Assembly (NCBI RefSeq): GCF_016925615.1
Contig: NZ_CP070499.1
Coordinates: forward strand, 3,906,001 to 3,970,000
Length of the DNA: 64,000 nt
Direction of reading: 5' to 3'
Source of the DNA: Natronosporangium hydrolyticum
GTDB lineage: Bacteria > Actinomycetota > Actinomycetes > Mycobacteriales > Micromonosporaceae
The notes below the pieces were generated by a model. The model had not been told where the DNA came from and ran no database searches. It saw only the letters and a list, made by a program, of their open reading frames with translations. The position numbers and the translations under genes were made by a program. Each line of letters opens with the position of its first letter. The stretch's first letter is position 1. Of the stretch, positions 16,510 to 24,929 are shown piece by piece.

Positions 16510-17979
16510 TCACGCCCCCATCTCATCCGGCCCAGGTGGCCGGGTCAGCGGTAACAGCAAGGTGAAGGTGGAGCCCACTCCCAGCTCGCTCGCCACCGTG
16601 ACGCTACCCCGGTGGGCGGTCGCGATCGCGGTCACGATCGCCAGCCCCAGCCCGACCCCGTCGGCGCCCCGACCACCGCGGATACCGGACGAGTCCGCCC
16701 GACCGAACCGCTCGAAGATCATCTCCCGGTCCGCCGGGGAGATGCCGATGCCGGTGTCCGAGACCGACAGCGCCAACTCGCCGTAATACGCCTCGGCGGC
16801 GAGCGTAATCCGGTCCCCGGCCTCGGTGAACTGGACCGCATTCTGCACCAGCTGCATCAGCGCCTGGGTCAGCCGATGCCGGTCGGCGAGCGTCACCACC
16901 GCGTCGACCCGGCCGAGCTGCCAGTCGCGGTCGCCCAACGCGGTCGCCTTGGTGTAGACCTCGGAGAGCACGGCGGCCACATCAACCTGGGCAAGCTGGA
17001 GGAAGTCGGGCCGCTCCGCCCGGGCGAGCATCAGCAGATCGTCGACCATCCGGTTCATCCGGTCCAGCTCGTCGGTGACCAGTGCCACCGTCTCCCGGCG
17101 CTCCTGCGGGTCGTCGCCCATCACCTCCAGATGCCCCCGGACGATGGTGATCGGGGTGCGCAGCTCGTGCCCGACATCGCTCAGGAAGTCCTGCTGGGCG
17201 GCGAACGCACGCTCCAGCCGCCCCAACATCCCGTTGAAGGTCCGGCCCAGATGCGCCACCTCATCCGAGCCGCTGACCTCGATCCGCCGGGAAAGGTCGC
17301 TCTCCTCGATCTCCCGGGCCGCCTCGGTCACCGTCCGCAGCGGCCGCAACGCCCGCCCCATCGCGAGATAGCCGCCGGCCGCAACCACCACGATCACCAG
17401 CAGGCAGGCGAAGGCCATCAGCTGCACCGCCCGGTCGATCTCGGCCCGGCGCTCGGCGGTGAACTGGACCACCACCACGTGTCCCTGCAACTCGTCCTCG
17501 ATCGTCACCGGCACCGCCAGCCAGCGGGCCCCGCCCGCCGGGCTCTGCTCAATCTCGCCGTACTGGCTGCTGCGCAGCGACGTCCAAGAGTTGGTCAGCG
17601 CCGGGTCGGTGGTCAGGTCGAACGGGGGGTCCGGGCTGGCGCCGTAGAAGGCACCGTTGACGAAGATGAAGACCGCCTCACCCTCCTGTGGCTCGTTCCG
17701 TTCCAGGTAGGTGTCGGCGATCCGGCCGAGATCGGTCCCGAACGGCTCACCGGTGGTCGGATCCCGCCCACCGGCGAGCAGCCGAAACTCGGACACCTCC
17801 TGTTGCAGGTCGGCGGTGGTCCGGTTCTCCAGCTGGTTGAGCAGCACCTGCCGGACGACGACCACGGACCCCAGGCTGGCGACCGCGAGCAGCAGCAGCG
17901 CCCAGCCGAGCAGCCGCAGCCGCAGGCTCACCACCGGGCGCCACCGCTGGTGGCGGTCAGTCGTCGTCATCCACCCCAT
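16510..17979 (-). CDS. Sensor histidine kinase
   Basis: A 489-residue membrane kinase. Transmembrane helix one is at residues 24-46 and helix two at about 187-208, leaving a 140-residue extracytoplasmic sensor domain with no motif I recognise. A HAMP domain follows (MGRALRPLRTVTEAAREI). The phospho-acceptor His271 is in FLSDVGHELRTPIT, and the ATP-binding N, G1 and G2 boxes are LVQNAVQF, VSDTGIGI and GLGLAIVTAIA. It overlaps the end of the upstream Ser-Pro-Asp gene by 23 bases, which argues for translational coupling and a shared role. A start at codon 4 (ATG 17970) is also possible. Confidence 0.93.
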   Translation of the reverse strand: MGWMTTTDRHQRWRPVVSLRLRLLGWALLLLAVASLGSVVVVRQVLLNQLENRTTADLQQEVSEFRLLAGGRDPTTGEPFGTDLGRIADTYLERNEPQEGEAVFIFVNGAFYGASPDPPFDLTTDPALTNSWTSLRSSQYGEIEQSPAGGARWLAVPVTIEDELQGHVVVVQFTAERRAEIDRAVQLMAFACLLVIVVVAAGGYLAMGRALRPLRTVTEAAREIEESDLSRRIEVSGSDEVAHLGRTFNGMLGRLERAFAAQQDFLSDVGHELRTPITIVRGHLEVMGDDPQERRETVALVTDELDRMNRMVDDLLMLARAERPDFLQLAQVDVAAVLSEVYTKATALGDRDWQLGRVDAVVTLADRHRLTQALMQLVQNAVQFTEAGDRITLAAEAYYGELALSVSDTGIGISPADREMIFERFGRADSSGIRGGRGADGVGLGLAIVTAIATAHRGSVTVASELGVGSTFTLLLPLTRPPGPDEMGA

Positions 17980-18274
17980 CGTCGTCCGGACTCACGTCTG
18001 CGCTGGTATCGGGGCTGTCGTGATCCCCCTCACTGTCGCTGCTGTCGGGGCTGTCGGGGCTGTCATCCGGGTCGCCGGGGGTGCCGACGGTGCCGGGCTC
18101 GGGTCGTCCCCGGGGCACCGGGTCGGGGGTTCCGGTCGACTCATCGTCCTCTCCCGTCGACAGCGAGATCTCCCCCACCGGCGCCGGCGGCACCAGCGTA
18201 GGGATCCCCACGCTCAGAAACAGCGCGGCGAGCGCGGCCAGTGCGACGGCGGTGGCCACCTTCTGCGCACTCAT
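17957..18274 (-). CDS. Small membrane-anchored Ser-Pro-Asp/Asp-rich protein
   Basis: A 105-residue protein with an N-terminal hydrophobic segment (KVATAVALAALAALFLSVGI), then Pro- and Asp-rich sequence with DSPDSPDSSDSEGDHDSP and an acidic end GVDDDD. It is exported and either anchored or cleaved. The gene is first in the operon with the histidine kinase and response regulator and overlaps the kinase start. The shared Ser-Pro-Asp triplets link it to the 14095-14430 protein. It could modulate the kinase's outer domain or bind divalent cations; this is inference. ATG 18274 is preferred over 18298 because the extra residues are not signal-like. Confidence 0.72.
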   Translation of the reverse strand: MSAQKVATAVALAALAALFLSVGIPTLVPPAPVGEISLSTGEDDESTGTPDPVPRGRPEPGTVGTPGDPDDSPDSPDSSDSEGDHDSPDTSADVSPDDDGVDDDD

Positions 18275-18392
18275 CCGGAGAGCATCACCGACCGGCATGC
18301 CGCCCCGATGAGGGCCACATGAGAAAACCCTTACCGCCGCCGCGCGCCGGCTGTCATGCTCGCCGAGTCACTACCGACGGAGGCACCCGCGG

Positions 18393-18500
18393 ATGAGCCG
18401 GTTTCTGACCGAGATCCCGCTGGCCTCCTCCGGGCCGTGGGAGCCCGGCGTACAGGAGGCAATCCGCGCCGGGCTCGCGGCGGCCGACGCCCACCGATAG
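18393..18500 (+). CDS. Possible 35-residue peptide
   Basis: A short frame beginning MSRFLTEIPLASSGPWEP and ending GLAAADAHR, then TAG. A good ribosome site (CGGAGG) lies nine bases before the ATG, and codon third positions are G/C-rich. It sits alone between divergent genes. It could be a real small protein or a leader peptide; no family is recognised. Confidence 0.4.
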   Translation: MSRFLTEIPLASSGPWEPGVQEAIRAGLAAADAHR

Positions 18501-18536
18501 CCCGCTTCGCGGCAGCGCCGTGGTCGGTTGCCCTCG

Positions 18537-18995
18537 TCAGGGGCCGGTCATGGGTTCCCGGGGGGCCACGATGAGCCGCTGGGAATGGAGTTGTTCGTAG
18601 AAGGGCCGGTGACGGGCGGCGAACCGCGCCAGCTGGTCGGAGTTCTCTGTGGTGTGCGGGTACCTGCGGTCGCGGTGCTGGAATCCGGAGCTGGCGTTGA
18701 CGTCGGTGTGCCAGCGTGCTGACCGTCGCCACTCAGGGCGCTCACCAGGTTCCCAACTGAGCGCCTGCGGGATGAACGGCAGAAACAGGCCAACCTCAGG
18801 CGGCTGTCCGGCCAGCCAGGTGAGCAGCGACGCGGGCGACTCGAAGGTCCGGCCGTCGAGATCTGTTTCGCCGTAGTCCGCCAGGTTGCTGAACGGTTCA
18901 TGGAGGGCGGTCAGGTCACCGCGCTCGAGCATCGAGCGGAAGAAAACCGTCGAGCGTGCTCGTGGTGCGCTCCACAATGCGTATACCGGCAGCAA
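18537..18995 (-). pseudogene. Sulfotransferase-like gene with internal deletion
   Basis: The first 55 residues (YALWSAPRARSTVFFRSMLE, then LTALHEPFSNLADYGE) match the start of sulfotransferase-like proteins, including the PAPS 5'-phosphosulfate loop. The last 80 residues (QALSWEPGERPEWRRSARWH and FYEQLHSQRL) match their C-terminal end. The middle, which should hold the 3'-phosphate binding Arg/Ser helix, about 100 residues, is missing while the frame is kept. The resulting 152-residue product would not be an active enzyme. The apparent start is a TTG at 18995, eleven bases after the DinB stop. I read it as a deletion remnant. Confidence 0.75.
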
Positions 18996-19003
18996 CGTTG
19001 GCC

Positions 19004-20461
19004 CTACGGATCCAGCAGCTGTTCCCGCAGGATGTCCGCGTGCCCGCAGTGCTGAGCGAGCTCCCGCAACACGTGCAGATACACCCAGTGCAGCGGGAGC
19101 GGGCCACGCCGGTTGCCGTGGACCATGTCGTCCAGTTCGAGCGATGCGGTCAGGATCCGGGAAGCCTCGCACGCTTCCCGGTACGCTTGCTGGACGGTGG
19201 CGATGGTGTCGTCGTCCCCCAGGATGAAGGACTCTTCGGGTGTCTCGGGGATGCCGTTCTCGGCCCGCGGCCGGCACGTGATTGCCTCGTCGAACCAGAC
19301 CTTCTCAACAAACGTGGCGTGCTTGACCAGACCGAGCAGCGTCCGGGAGGAGACCAGGGAGCGACGAGCCTGTTCCTCGGTCAGCCCGGCCACACAGTCA
19401 TGAAGCGCCCGCCGATGCTGGTCGAGGAAGGCTTCGAACTGGGCTCGTGGCGACTGGCCGATGACGTCTTCGGCGGAGACGGCTGGCAGGGAAGACATGC
19501 TGGGAGCTTCGCAAGGCCGGCACCCGCGAGCAACTTGATCGCCACTGATCTTCGCTGGCCCGGCCATTGGAGTCGGACGATCGACTCGGGAGGGCGCCGA
19601 CATCGCCGGTGCCGGCTCCAGCCGATAATGCAGGCGCAGCACGAGCGCCCGATAGAGCCGCAGCTCGTGGTCGGTGCGCAGCACGCCATGGCCATCTCGG
19701 TAGACGTGGAAGCGCTCATGGATGGGGACCCGGGCGGCGTAGGCCAACCGGGAGCCCTGAACCACGACATAGGCTCCCTCGCTGCCGAAGGCCCCGGCCG
19801 GCGACGACAGCACCAACGAGCCGTCGGCCTGGACACTGGGCCGGAGGAAGACCTGCACGTTGCCGGATTGCAACGGGAACGTGACGTGCACCGAGGGCTG
19901 GTCGGAACCCGGCAACAGCCGCGCTGAGTAGCAGCCGCTGTAGACGAACTCGCCGGTGGCGGACAAGGTTCGCAGCCAGCCGGCGGAGAGCTGATCGCCG
20001 TTCGCGTCGACCACATGCACGACGCGCGAGTCCATGCCGTGCGCGACGTCGAGGGGACGGGTGGGCAGCGCGAGCTGCTGGACACGACGCCCGAAGCACC
20101 GACCTACCAGCTCCCCGCCCGGCTGGAACAGGGTCGACCACTGCGCCCAGACCTCCATCCGCCAGCATGCGGTCTGCTCGTAGAAGTCCCGAACCCCCGG
20201 GTCCAGATCGTTGGCACGAAACGTCGCGCCGTCCAGCACCGACATCGACGACAACAGCCCACCGGTGGGGACGTCCTCACGCACGGCACCACCGGTCCGC
20301 GCAGCCTCAGCAGCGAGCCACGAGGCCCCCACCGGGCCAGGTCCGCACACCGGCGCGGCTAGCCATCGATGGTCGCCGGCGAGACTCACCCGGCGGCCGA
20401 CCAGTCGCCACCAGGCACGTGTGGCCGGGTCCAGCACTCTGCCCAACCGCGCGGCGGTCAC
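19004..20461 (-). CDS. Continuous frame: unknown protein followed by DinB-family protein
   Basis: One uninterrupted 485-codon frame that appears to hold two proteins. Codons 1-305 encode an unrecognised soluble protein (LDPATRAWWRLVGRRVSLAG, DVAHGMDSRVVHVVDANG, HVYRDGHGVLRTDHELRLYR). Codons 322-485 are a DinB/DUF664 four-helix metal-dependent protein (LVKHATFVEKVWFDEAI, then LRELAQHCGHADILREQL, with three His ligands), with its own ATG at 19498. The linker (SAPSRVDRPTPMAGPAKISG) reads like translated spacer, so a stop codon has probably been lost, or it is a true fusion. GTG 20461 has a strong GGAGGAG site and lies 28 bases after the methyltransferase stop. DinB proteins are thiol-dependent transferases in several cases; the role here is unknown. 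Confidence 0.65.
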   Translation of the reverse strand: MTAARLGRVLDPATRAWWRLVGRRVSLAGDHRWLAAPVCGPGPVGASWLAAEAARTGGAVREDVPTGGLLSSMSVLDGATFRANDLDPGVRDFYEQTACWRMEVWAQWSTLFQPGGELVGRCFGRRVQQLALPTRPLDVAHGMDSRVVHVVDANGDQLSAGWLRTLSATGEFVYSGCYSARLLPGSDQPSVHVTFPLQSGNVQVFLRPSVQADGSLVLSSPAGAFGSEGAYVVVQGSRLAYAARVPIHERFHVYRDGHGVLRTDHELRLYRALVLRLHYRLEPAPAMSAPSRVDRPTPMAGPAKISGDQVARGCRPCEAPSMSSLPAVSAEDVIGQSPRAQFEAFLDQHRRALHDCVAGLTEEQARRSLVSSRTLLGLVKHATFVEKVWFDEAITCRPRAENGIPETPEESFILGDDDTIATVQQAYREACEASRILTASLELDDMVHGNRRGPLPLHWVYLHVLRELAQHCGHADILREQLLDP

Positions 20462-20489
20462 GTGGTCTCCTCCCTTGACCTTCGCAGCC

Positions 20490-21260
20490 CTACTCCGGGC
20501 GGCGCAGGACCAGCAACAACGGCGGCGGAAGACCGTCCCACCGCCGCCTTTGACCGGCGCGCGCCTCGGCCAGCAGGTTGTCGGCGGCACGGTCGCCCAA
20601 CTCGCTGCGCAGCTCGTCGGCGTTCGCCAACCAGATCGCGTAGAGCCGCTGCCAGTGCTGGTCGTGATACGGGTTCGGCAGCGCGTCCTCCACCACGAGG
20701 CCCGCGGCCAGCGCCATGGCTTGCCAGTCCTTGCCGACGACACCCGGCCGGCTGCGTACCGTCAGCGCGCACCGTCCGCCCGCCGCCAGGATCCGGTGCA
20801 CCTCACGCAGCGCGGCCGGCCGGTCCTCGGCGATCGGCAGCGCATCGATGCTGACCACCCCGGCGGCGCTGCCGTCTGGCAGGCCGGTCTGGTCGAACGT
20901 GGCCACCCGGAACTCAGCCCGACCCGGTGGGACGAAGGCCGCCACCCGCCGCTTCGCAAGCTCCACTGCGGCCGGGCTGAAGTCGACCCCGATCAGCCGC
21001 AGCGACAGCGCCCGGGCCAACCACAGACCCGGTCCGCCGCGGCCGCAACCCAGGTCGACCAGCAGGTCATCTGGCTGCAGCCGTAGCGTCGAGACGAGCT
21101 GGCCCAGCAGCCACCAGGTACATGAGCTGAATGGCTCAACCTCCGCGGGGTACTGGTCGCCCATCCCTTCGGCGTACAGAAGCCGCATCAGTGCGCCATC
21201 GTGGAGCGCGGTGTGGGTGGCGTCGTAGTCATCCGGCGCGGTGCCGATAGCCTCGGTCAT
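20490..21260 (-). CDS. Class I SAM-dependent methyltransferase
   Basis: A 256-residue methyltransferase. Motif I is LLVDLGCGRGGPGLWLARAL, the acidic residue of motif II is in LIGVDFSPAAVELA, and motif IV is VVSIDALPIAEDRPAAL. The N-terminal YDATHTALHDGALMRLLYAE resembles small-molecule O/N-methyltransferases. ATG 21260 begins where the family begins; the longer open frame upstream to 21551 overlaps a broken gene on the other strand. It heads a minus-strand run with the unknown-DinB frame and the sulfotransferase remnant. Confidence 0.85.
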   Translation of the reverse strand: MTEAIGTAPDDYDATHTALHDGALMRLLYAEGMGDQYPAEVEPFSSCTWWLLGQLVSTLRLQPDDLLVDLGCGRGGPGLWLARALSLRLIGVDFSPAAVELAKRRVAAFVPPGRAEFRVATFDQTGLPDGSAAGVVSIDALPIAEDRPAALREVHRILAAGGRCALTVRSRPGVVGKDWQAMALAAGLVVEDALPNPYHDQHWQRLYAIWLANADELRSELGDRAADNLLAEARAGQRRRWDGLPPPLLLVLRRPE

Positions 21261-21304
21261 CCGGCCATTCTGCCGACAACGCTCCGCGAACCCAAGGAGT
21301 CTCG

Positions 21305-21612
21305 ATGTCCCTCGATGACCAGGTGCTCCCCGAGGATGTCCGGCGCGATAGCCAAGCTGGCTGGCCGCCGCGGCCCGTGGGCGAGGGCTCGCCCTTCGAG
21401 CCCTTCGGCTGGTATGCCAGCTGTCTTTCGACCAGCTCGGTCTCGACCAGCTCCGGCTGTGGACACATGCCGACAACGTAGCCTCCCGGCGGGTCGCCGA
21501 ACGAGCCGGCTTCCATCGTGATCCCGAACGTGACCAGCGGAAGCAGCTCAAACGGGCCGTCTGGGAGACGGTCGGCTACGCCCTCGGGTCCCCGCGCCGG
21601 CAAGAAAAGTAG
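21305..21612 (+). pseudogene. Broken GNAT acetyltransferase
   Basis: Two frames each hold part of a GNAT-like protein. ATG 21305 (ribosome site AAGGAG) encodes MSLDDQVLPEDVRRDSQAGW then GEGSPFEPFGWY and stops at 21481. A second frame from about 21418 encodes DQLRLWTHADNVASRRVAER then AGFHRD and a tail to TAG 21612, which is the typical GNAT C-terminal end. The acetyl-CoA binding Q/RxxGxG/A loop between them is missing. So the gene has lost its centre and shifted frame. Confidence 0.6.
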
Positions 21613-21799
21613 GCCATTGAAGGGCCCGCGCGAGGCTGGGCCGTCCCGCCAAAAATTGCTTGTCGCGCACCGGGTATTGCGAGACCCTGGTCTCCATGAC
21701 GTTCTGACGGCAGTGCCCACTCGCTTCGAATCCGCCACCGCGCCGACCTGCGCAGTGCTGCGGCTGCCCGTTATCCTTCTTTCACCATAAGAGAGCGTC
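21613..21799. other. Intergenic stretch before rtcB
   Basis: Nothing coding is seen. CTTCGAATCC at about 21723 resembles a tRNA T-loop but no arm around it pairs, so it is not called as a tRNA. Confidence 0.4.
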
Positions 21800-23005
21800 G
21801 TGTCTCAGTTGCACTCCCGGCAGCAGCAGTCGCTGCCGCACTCCACCCCGGCCACCGATTCGGCAACCGTCACCGTGTTCGCCGCCTCCACCAGCTGGAT
21901 CGAGTCCGATGCCGTCGCCCAATGCCACCAGGTGGCCGGCTTCGACGGCATGATCCATGTTGCCGCCATGCCGGATCTGCACCCCGGCAAGGGCGCCCCC
22001 ATCGGCGCCGCCATGACCTCGACCGTGCTGTACCCCTCCCTGGTGGGCTCCGACATCGGTTGCGGCATCGCGGTGTTCCCCATCCAACTCAAGCGCGCCG
22101 TGCCGGAGAGGCTGGCCGCCCGGTTCCCCGACCTCGACCGGGCGCTCGACCCCGAGCGGGACGCCGACGACCCGGCCTGGGAGGTGGTGGACAGCGACAT
22201 CCCCACCGGGCATGTCGAGGGCCTTGGGACAGTCGGCCGGGGCAACCACTTCGTTGAGCTGGCGCGGATCGACACGGCCTTCGAACCGGACCACGCGGAC
22301 CGGCTTGGCATCGCCGCCGGCGACCTCGTACTCATCGTCCACAGCGGATCCCGCGGGTTGGGCGAGCGGATCCTGCGGGCGCACACCGAGGTCCACAGTG
22401 CCGGGCCGGCGCCGGATCCCGCCGCCTACCTCACCATGCATGATCACGCCGTACGCTGGGGGTCGCTCAACCGGCGGCTGATGGCCGCCCGGGTCGCCCA
22501 CGCCCTGGGCGCCGAACCCACCGAACCGATCGTCGACCAGTGCCACAACCTGGTCGAGGTCCGCGATGGGGTCTACCTGCACCGCAAGGGGGCGGCGCCG
22601 GGTAATGGCCAGGACGTGCTCATCGCCGGCACCCGCGGCACCCCTTCCTACCTCGTCGCCGGTCACGCCGGCCCGGAGGCCAACTTTTCGGTGGCACACG
22701 GCGCGGGCCGCAAGATGTCCCGCGCCGACGCCCTGCGCCGAGGCCGGGCCAAGCACACCGTCGCCGAGCTGCGGCGCACACCGGTGGGCTCGCTGGTGGT
22801 CTGCGGCGACCGGCAGCTGCTCTTCGAAGAGGCGCCTGGGGCGTACAAACGCATCGAGCAGGTGATCGCCGACCTGGTCAGCCACGACCTGGCCACCCCC
22901 GTCGCGACGACGGTCCCCCTGGTCACGTACAAGACGGCGGATGTTGCGTCCAAGCCACGGGGCGACCGAAGGGACCACCGACGCAGCCGGGGCGGCCGGC
23001 GGTGA
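21800..23005 (+). CDS. rtcB: RtcB-family RNA-splicing ligase
   Basis: A 401-residue RtcB ligase, which joins RNA 2',3'-cyclic phosphate or 3'-phosphate ends to 5'-OH ends with GTP and Mn2+. The metal-binding Cys88 is in GSDIGCGIAVFP, further ligands are in VGRGNHFVEL and VLIVHSGSRGLG, and the guanylylated His lies in FSVAHGAGRKMSR. It has the shorter build of the bacterial RtcB-like group often found in RNA-repair operons. The GTG at 21800 with a nearby GAGAG is used. The C-terminal KPRGDRRDHRRSRGGRR is unusually basic and may be an extension from a lost stop. The following broken nucleotidyltransferase fits an RNA-repair context. Confidence 0.9.
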   Translation: MSQLHSRQQQSLPHSTPATDSATVTVFAASTSWIESDAVAQCHQVAGFDGMIHVAAMPDLHPGKGAPIGAAMTSTVLYPSLVGSDIGCGIAVFPIQLKRAVPERLAARFPDLDRALDPERDADDPAWEVVDSDIPTGHVEGLGTVGRGNHFVELARIDTAFEPDHADRLGIAAGDLVLIVHSGSRGLGERILRAHTEVHSAGPAPDPAAYLTMHDHAVRWGSLNRRLMAARVAHALGAEPTEPIVDQCHNLVEVRDGVYLHRKGAAPGNGQDVLIAGTRGTPSYLVAGHAGPEANFSVAHGAGRKMSRADALRRGRAKHTVAELRRTPVGSLVVCGDRQLLFEEAPGAYKRIEQVIADLVSHDLATPVATTVPLVTYKTADVASKPRGDRRDHRRSRGGRR

Positions 23006-23082
23006 GCTCACAGACTGCACCACCTTATGGCCGACCACGGGCCGCAGGTGTACGTACCACGTACGACCAGTCGGAGGCGACC

Positions 23083-23250
23083 ATGATGTTCAAGAGCGAG
23101 GACGACGCATGGCGGGAGACCGAGTACCTGTCCCGTGGCGCCAACGGCCGGGAACTTCGCCGGCGGATGGCGGCGGTGGAAGCGGGCCGGCGCTCGACCG
23201 AGGGCAGTAATGGGGCTGATCAAACGCGAGGGTCATGCCATGATCGCCCG
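23083..23250 (+). pseudogene. Phd/YefM antitoxin-like fragment
   Basis: ATG 23083, with CGGAGG seven bases before it, encodes MMFKSEDDAWRETEYLSRGA followed by NGRELRRRMAAVEAG. This resembles the C-terminal toxin-binding end of Phd/YefM antitoxins (acidic helix, ETxYL, then Asn-Ala/Gly-Arg). No stop codon separates it from the nucleotidyltransferase frame that follows, and no N-terminal DNA-binding part or toxin gene is present. It is probably a remnant; a short real protein is possible. Confidence 0.4.
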
Positions 23251-24111
23251 GTGATCGAACGACGGCAGTACACCGAACACGGCGATCGGGAAATCGCACT
23301 GGGTGGAGAGATCCTCCGCACGGTGGTGGGTTCCGGCGTGCACGGCATCGCGATCGCCGGCACCGACGACCACGACGAGATGGGGGTCTTCGTGGAGCCA
23401 CCGGAGGCGGTCATCGGCGTGCGCCCACCCGTGGATCATTACGTTTACCGGACGCAGCCGGAGGGAGCCCGGTCCGGGCCGGGCGATGTCGACCTGGTGA
23501 TGTACTAGCTGCGCAAGTATCTGCGTCTGGCGGCCAAGGGCAATCCGACGGTTCTGCTGCTGCTGTACGCGCCGCCCGAATCGGTACTGGTCTGCCAGCC
23601 GCTCGGCCGACAGTTGCGGGAGTTGGCGCCGGCCCTGCTGTCACGCAGGGCGGTCCACCGGTTCGTCGGCTACCTGGGTTCACAGCGCCAGCGGCTGCTG
23701 GGGCAGGGCAAGCAGGGCCGGGTACCGAATCGACCAGAGCTGGTGGCGAGGTATGGCTACGACGTCAAGTACGCCTCGCACGCGCTGCGGCTGGCGTATC
23801 AGGGCTTGGAGATCGTCCGGGACGGCCGGCTGACCCTGCCGATGCCCGAGCGGGAGCGGGAGCGGGTGCTGCGGGTCAAACGCGGCGACGTGCCGGTCAT
23901 GACCGACGTGTTGGAGGAGATCGACGCTGTACAGCGGGAGATCGAAACCCGGCTGGCCGACGGCCGTACGCCGTTGCCCGCCCAGCCCGACTGGGCCGCC
24001 GTCTCCGCGTGGTCGGTCGACGCGCACCGGCATCACTGGGGTTGGGCCGCAAGCCCGCCAGCATCGCTGGGGCTGCCCGATCAGACCTTCCAGAGCAGGC
24101 AGAAGGGGTGA
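23251..24111 (+). pseudogene. Nucleotidyltransferase (YcgL-like) with in-frame amber codon
   Basis: The frame encodes a predicted nucleotidyltransferase of the DNA polymerase beta superfamily. The start GTG 23251 leads to VVGSGVHGIAIAGTDDHDEM, the GS...D.D active-site pattern. A TAG at 23506-23508 interrupts it after DVDLVMY; the same frame then resumes with LRKYLRLAAKGNPTVLLLLY and runs to 24111 with VKYASHALRLAYQGLEI, all family-like. So one nonsense change (TAG where a Ser or similar codon is expected) splits the gene. In relatives such proteins sit next to RtcB or RNA-repair genes, matching the neighbour. Readthrough or a sequencing error could also explain it. Confidence 0.75.
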
Positions 24112-24812
24112 CCGTCGGGGTCCGCGTACACCCGCCAGTCCACCCCTTCGCCCGGCAGCCGGCGGGCGCCGAGCGCAAGCACCTGCCGCTCGGCCAGCTC
24201 GATGTCTTCGACGTGAATGTCAAGGTGCACCTGTTGCGGATACGCCGGTTCCGGCCACCGTGGCGGTCTGTAGTCGGCCACCGGTTGGAACAGGACTTCA
24301 CCCATGGGGGTCGACTCCTCGGCACCGATCCACGCCATCCGGTGCCGCAAATACTTGAGCTGGTAGCCGAAGATGGCGGCGTAAAAGGCCGACAGCGGCT
24401 CCCCATCCGGGCAGTCGACGTTGACCGCGAACGTCCTGATGGGTTCGGACTGCTCGTTGATGCACAGGCAGAAGGGGTGTCCGGCCGGGTCAGCCATGAC
24501 GTTCCGTCCCTCGCCGCCGCCGAGCTTGCGGGCACCGAGCCGCTCGGCCGCCGCAGTGGCCGTGGCCAGCTCCGCCACCTGGAAATCCAGATGCATCTGC
24601 TGCGGGTGCTCCGGATCGGGCCACCGGGGCGCGATGTGGCCCGGCGCAGCCTGGAACCCCAACCGCCAGCCGTCACCGGTGAACGCGGTCACCCAGTCAT
24701 CCTCGCGGTCGTGCACCTCGCCGCCGGTCAGCGCCACATAGAATCGGGCCAGCGCCTGATGATCCGGCGCGTCGAACGCGACAGTCTTCAGCGTGCCGAT
24801 CTTTGTCGTCAT
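24081..24812 (-). CDS. Two-domain VOC (glyoxalase/bleomycin-resistance fold) protein
   Basis: A 243-residue protein with two vicinal-oxygen-chelate domains. Each has the metal-ligand pattern: QQMHLDFQVAELATA and MADPAGHPFCLC in the first, QQVHLDIHVEDIELA and YADPDGHPFCLLW in the second. The gene overlaps the end of the nucleotidyltransferase remnant by 31 bases on the other strand. Substrate unknown. Confidence 0.88.
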   Translation of the reverse strand: MTTKIGTLKTVAFDAPDHQALARFYVALTGGEVHDREDDWVTAFTGDGWRLGFQAAPGHIAPRWPDPEHPQQMHLDFQVAELATATAAAERLGARKLGGGEGRNVMADPAGHPFCLCINEQSEPIRTFAVNVDCPDGEPLSAFYAAIFGYQLKYLRHRMAWIGAEESTPMGEVLFQPVADYRPPRWPEPAYPQQVHLDIHVEDIELAERQVLALGARRLPGEGVDWRVYADPDGHPFCLLWKV

Positions 24813-24929
24813 GGTGCCGATCGTGCCACTCCCCTACGACACCGCGGGGTGGCCTCCGTCGAGGATGACGGTGGCCGGCACCGATAGCTTGCTGAGGCGA
24901 GAACCCTCGCCGGAGGGTACGGTGCCCCG

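Noticed and set aside
16612-18201. A 529-codon plus-strand frame opposite the histidine kinase
   Set aside because: Shadow of the kinase gene; no family features.
21715-21745. tRNA-like TTCGAATC
   Set aside because: The loop sequence is there but stems do not pair and no anticodon or acceptor arm fits.
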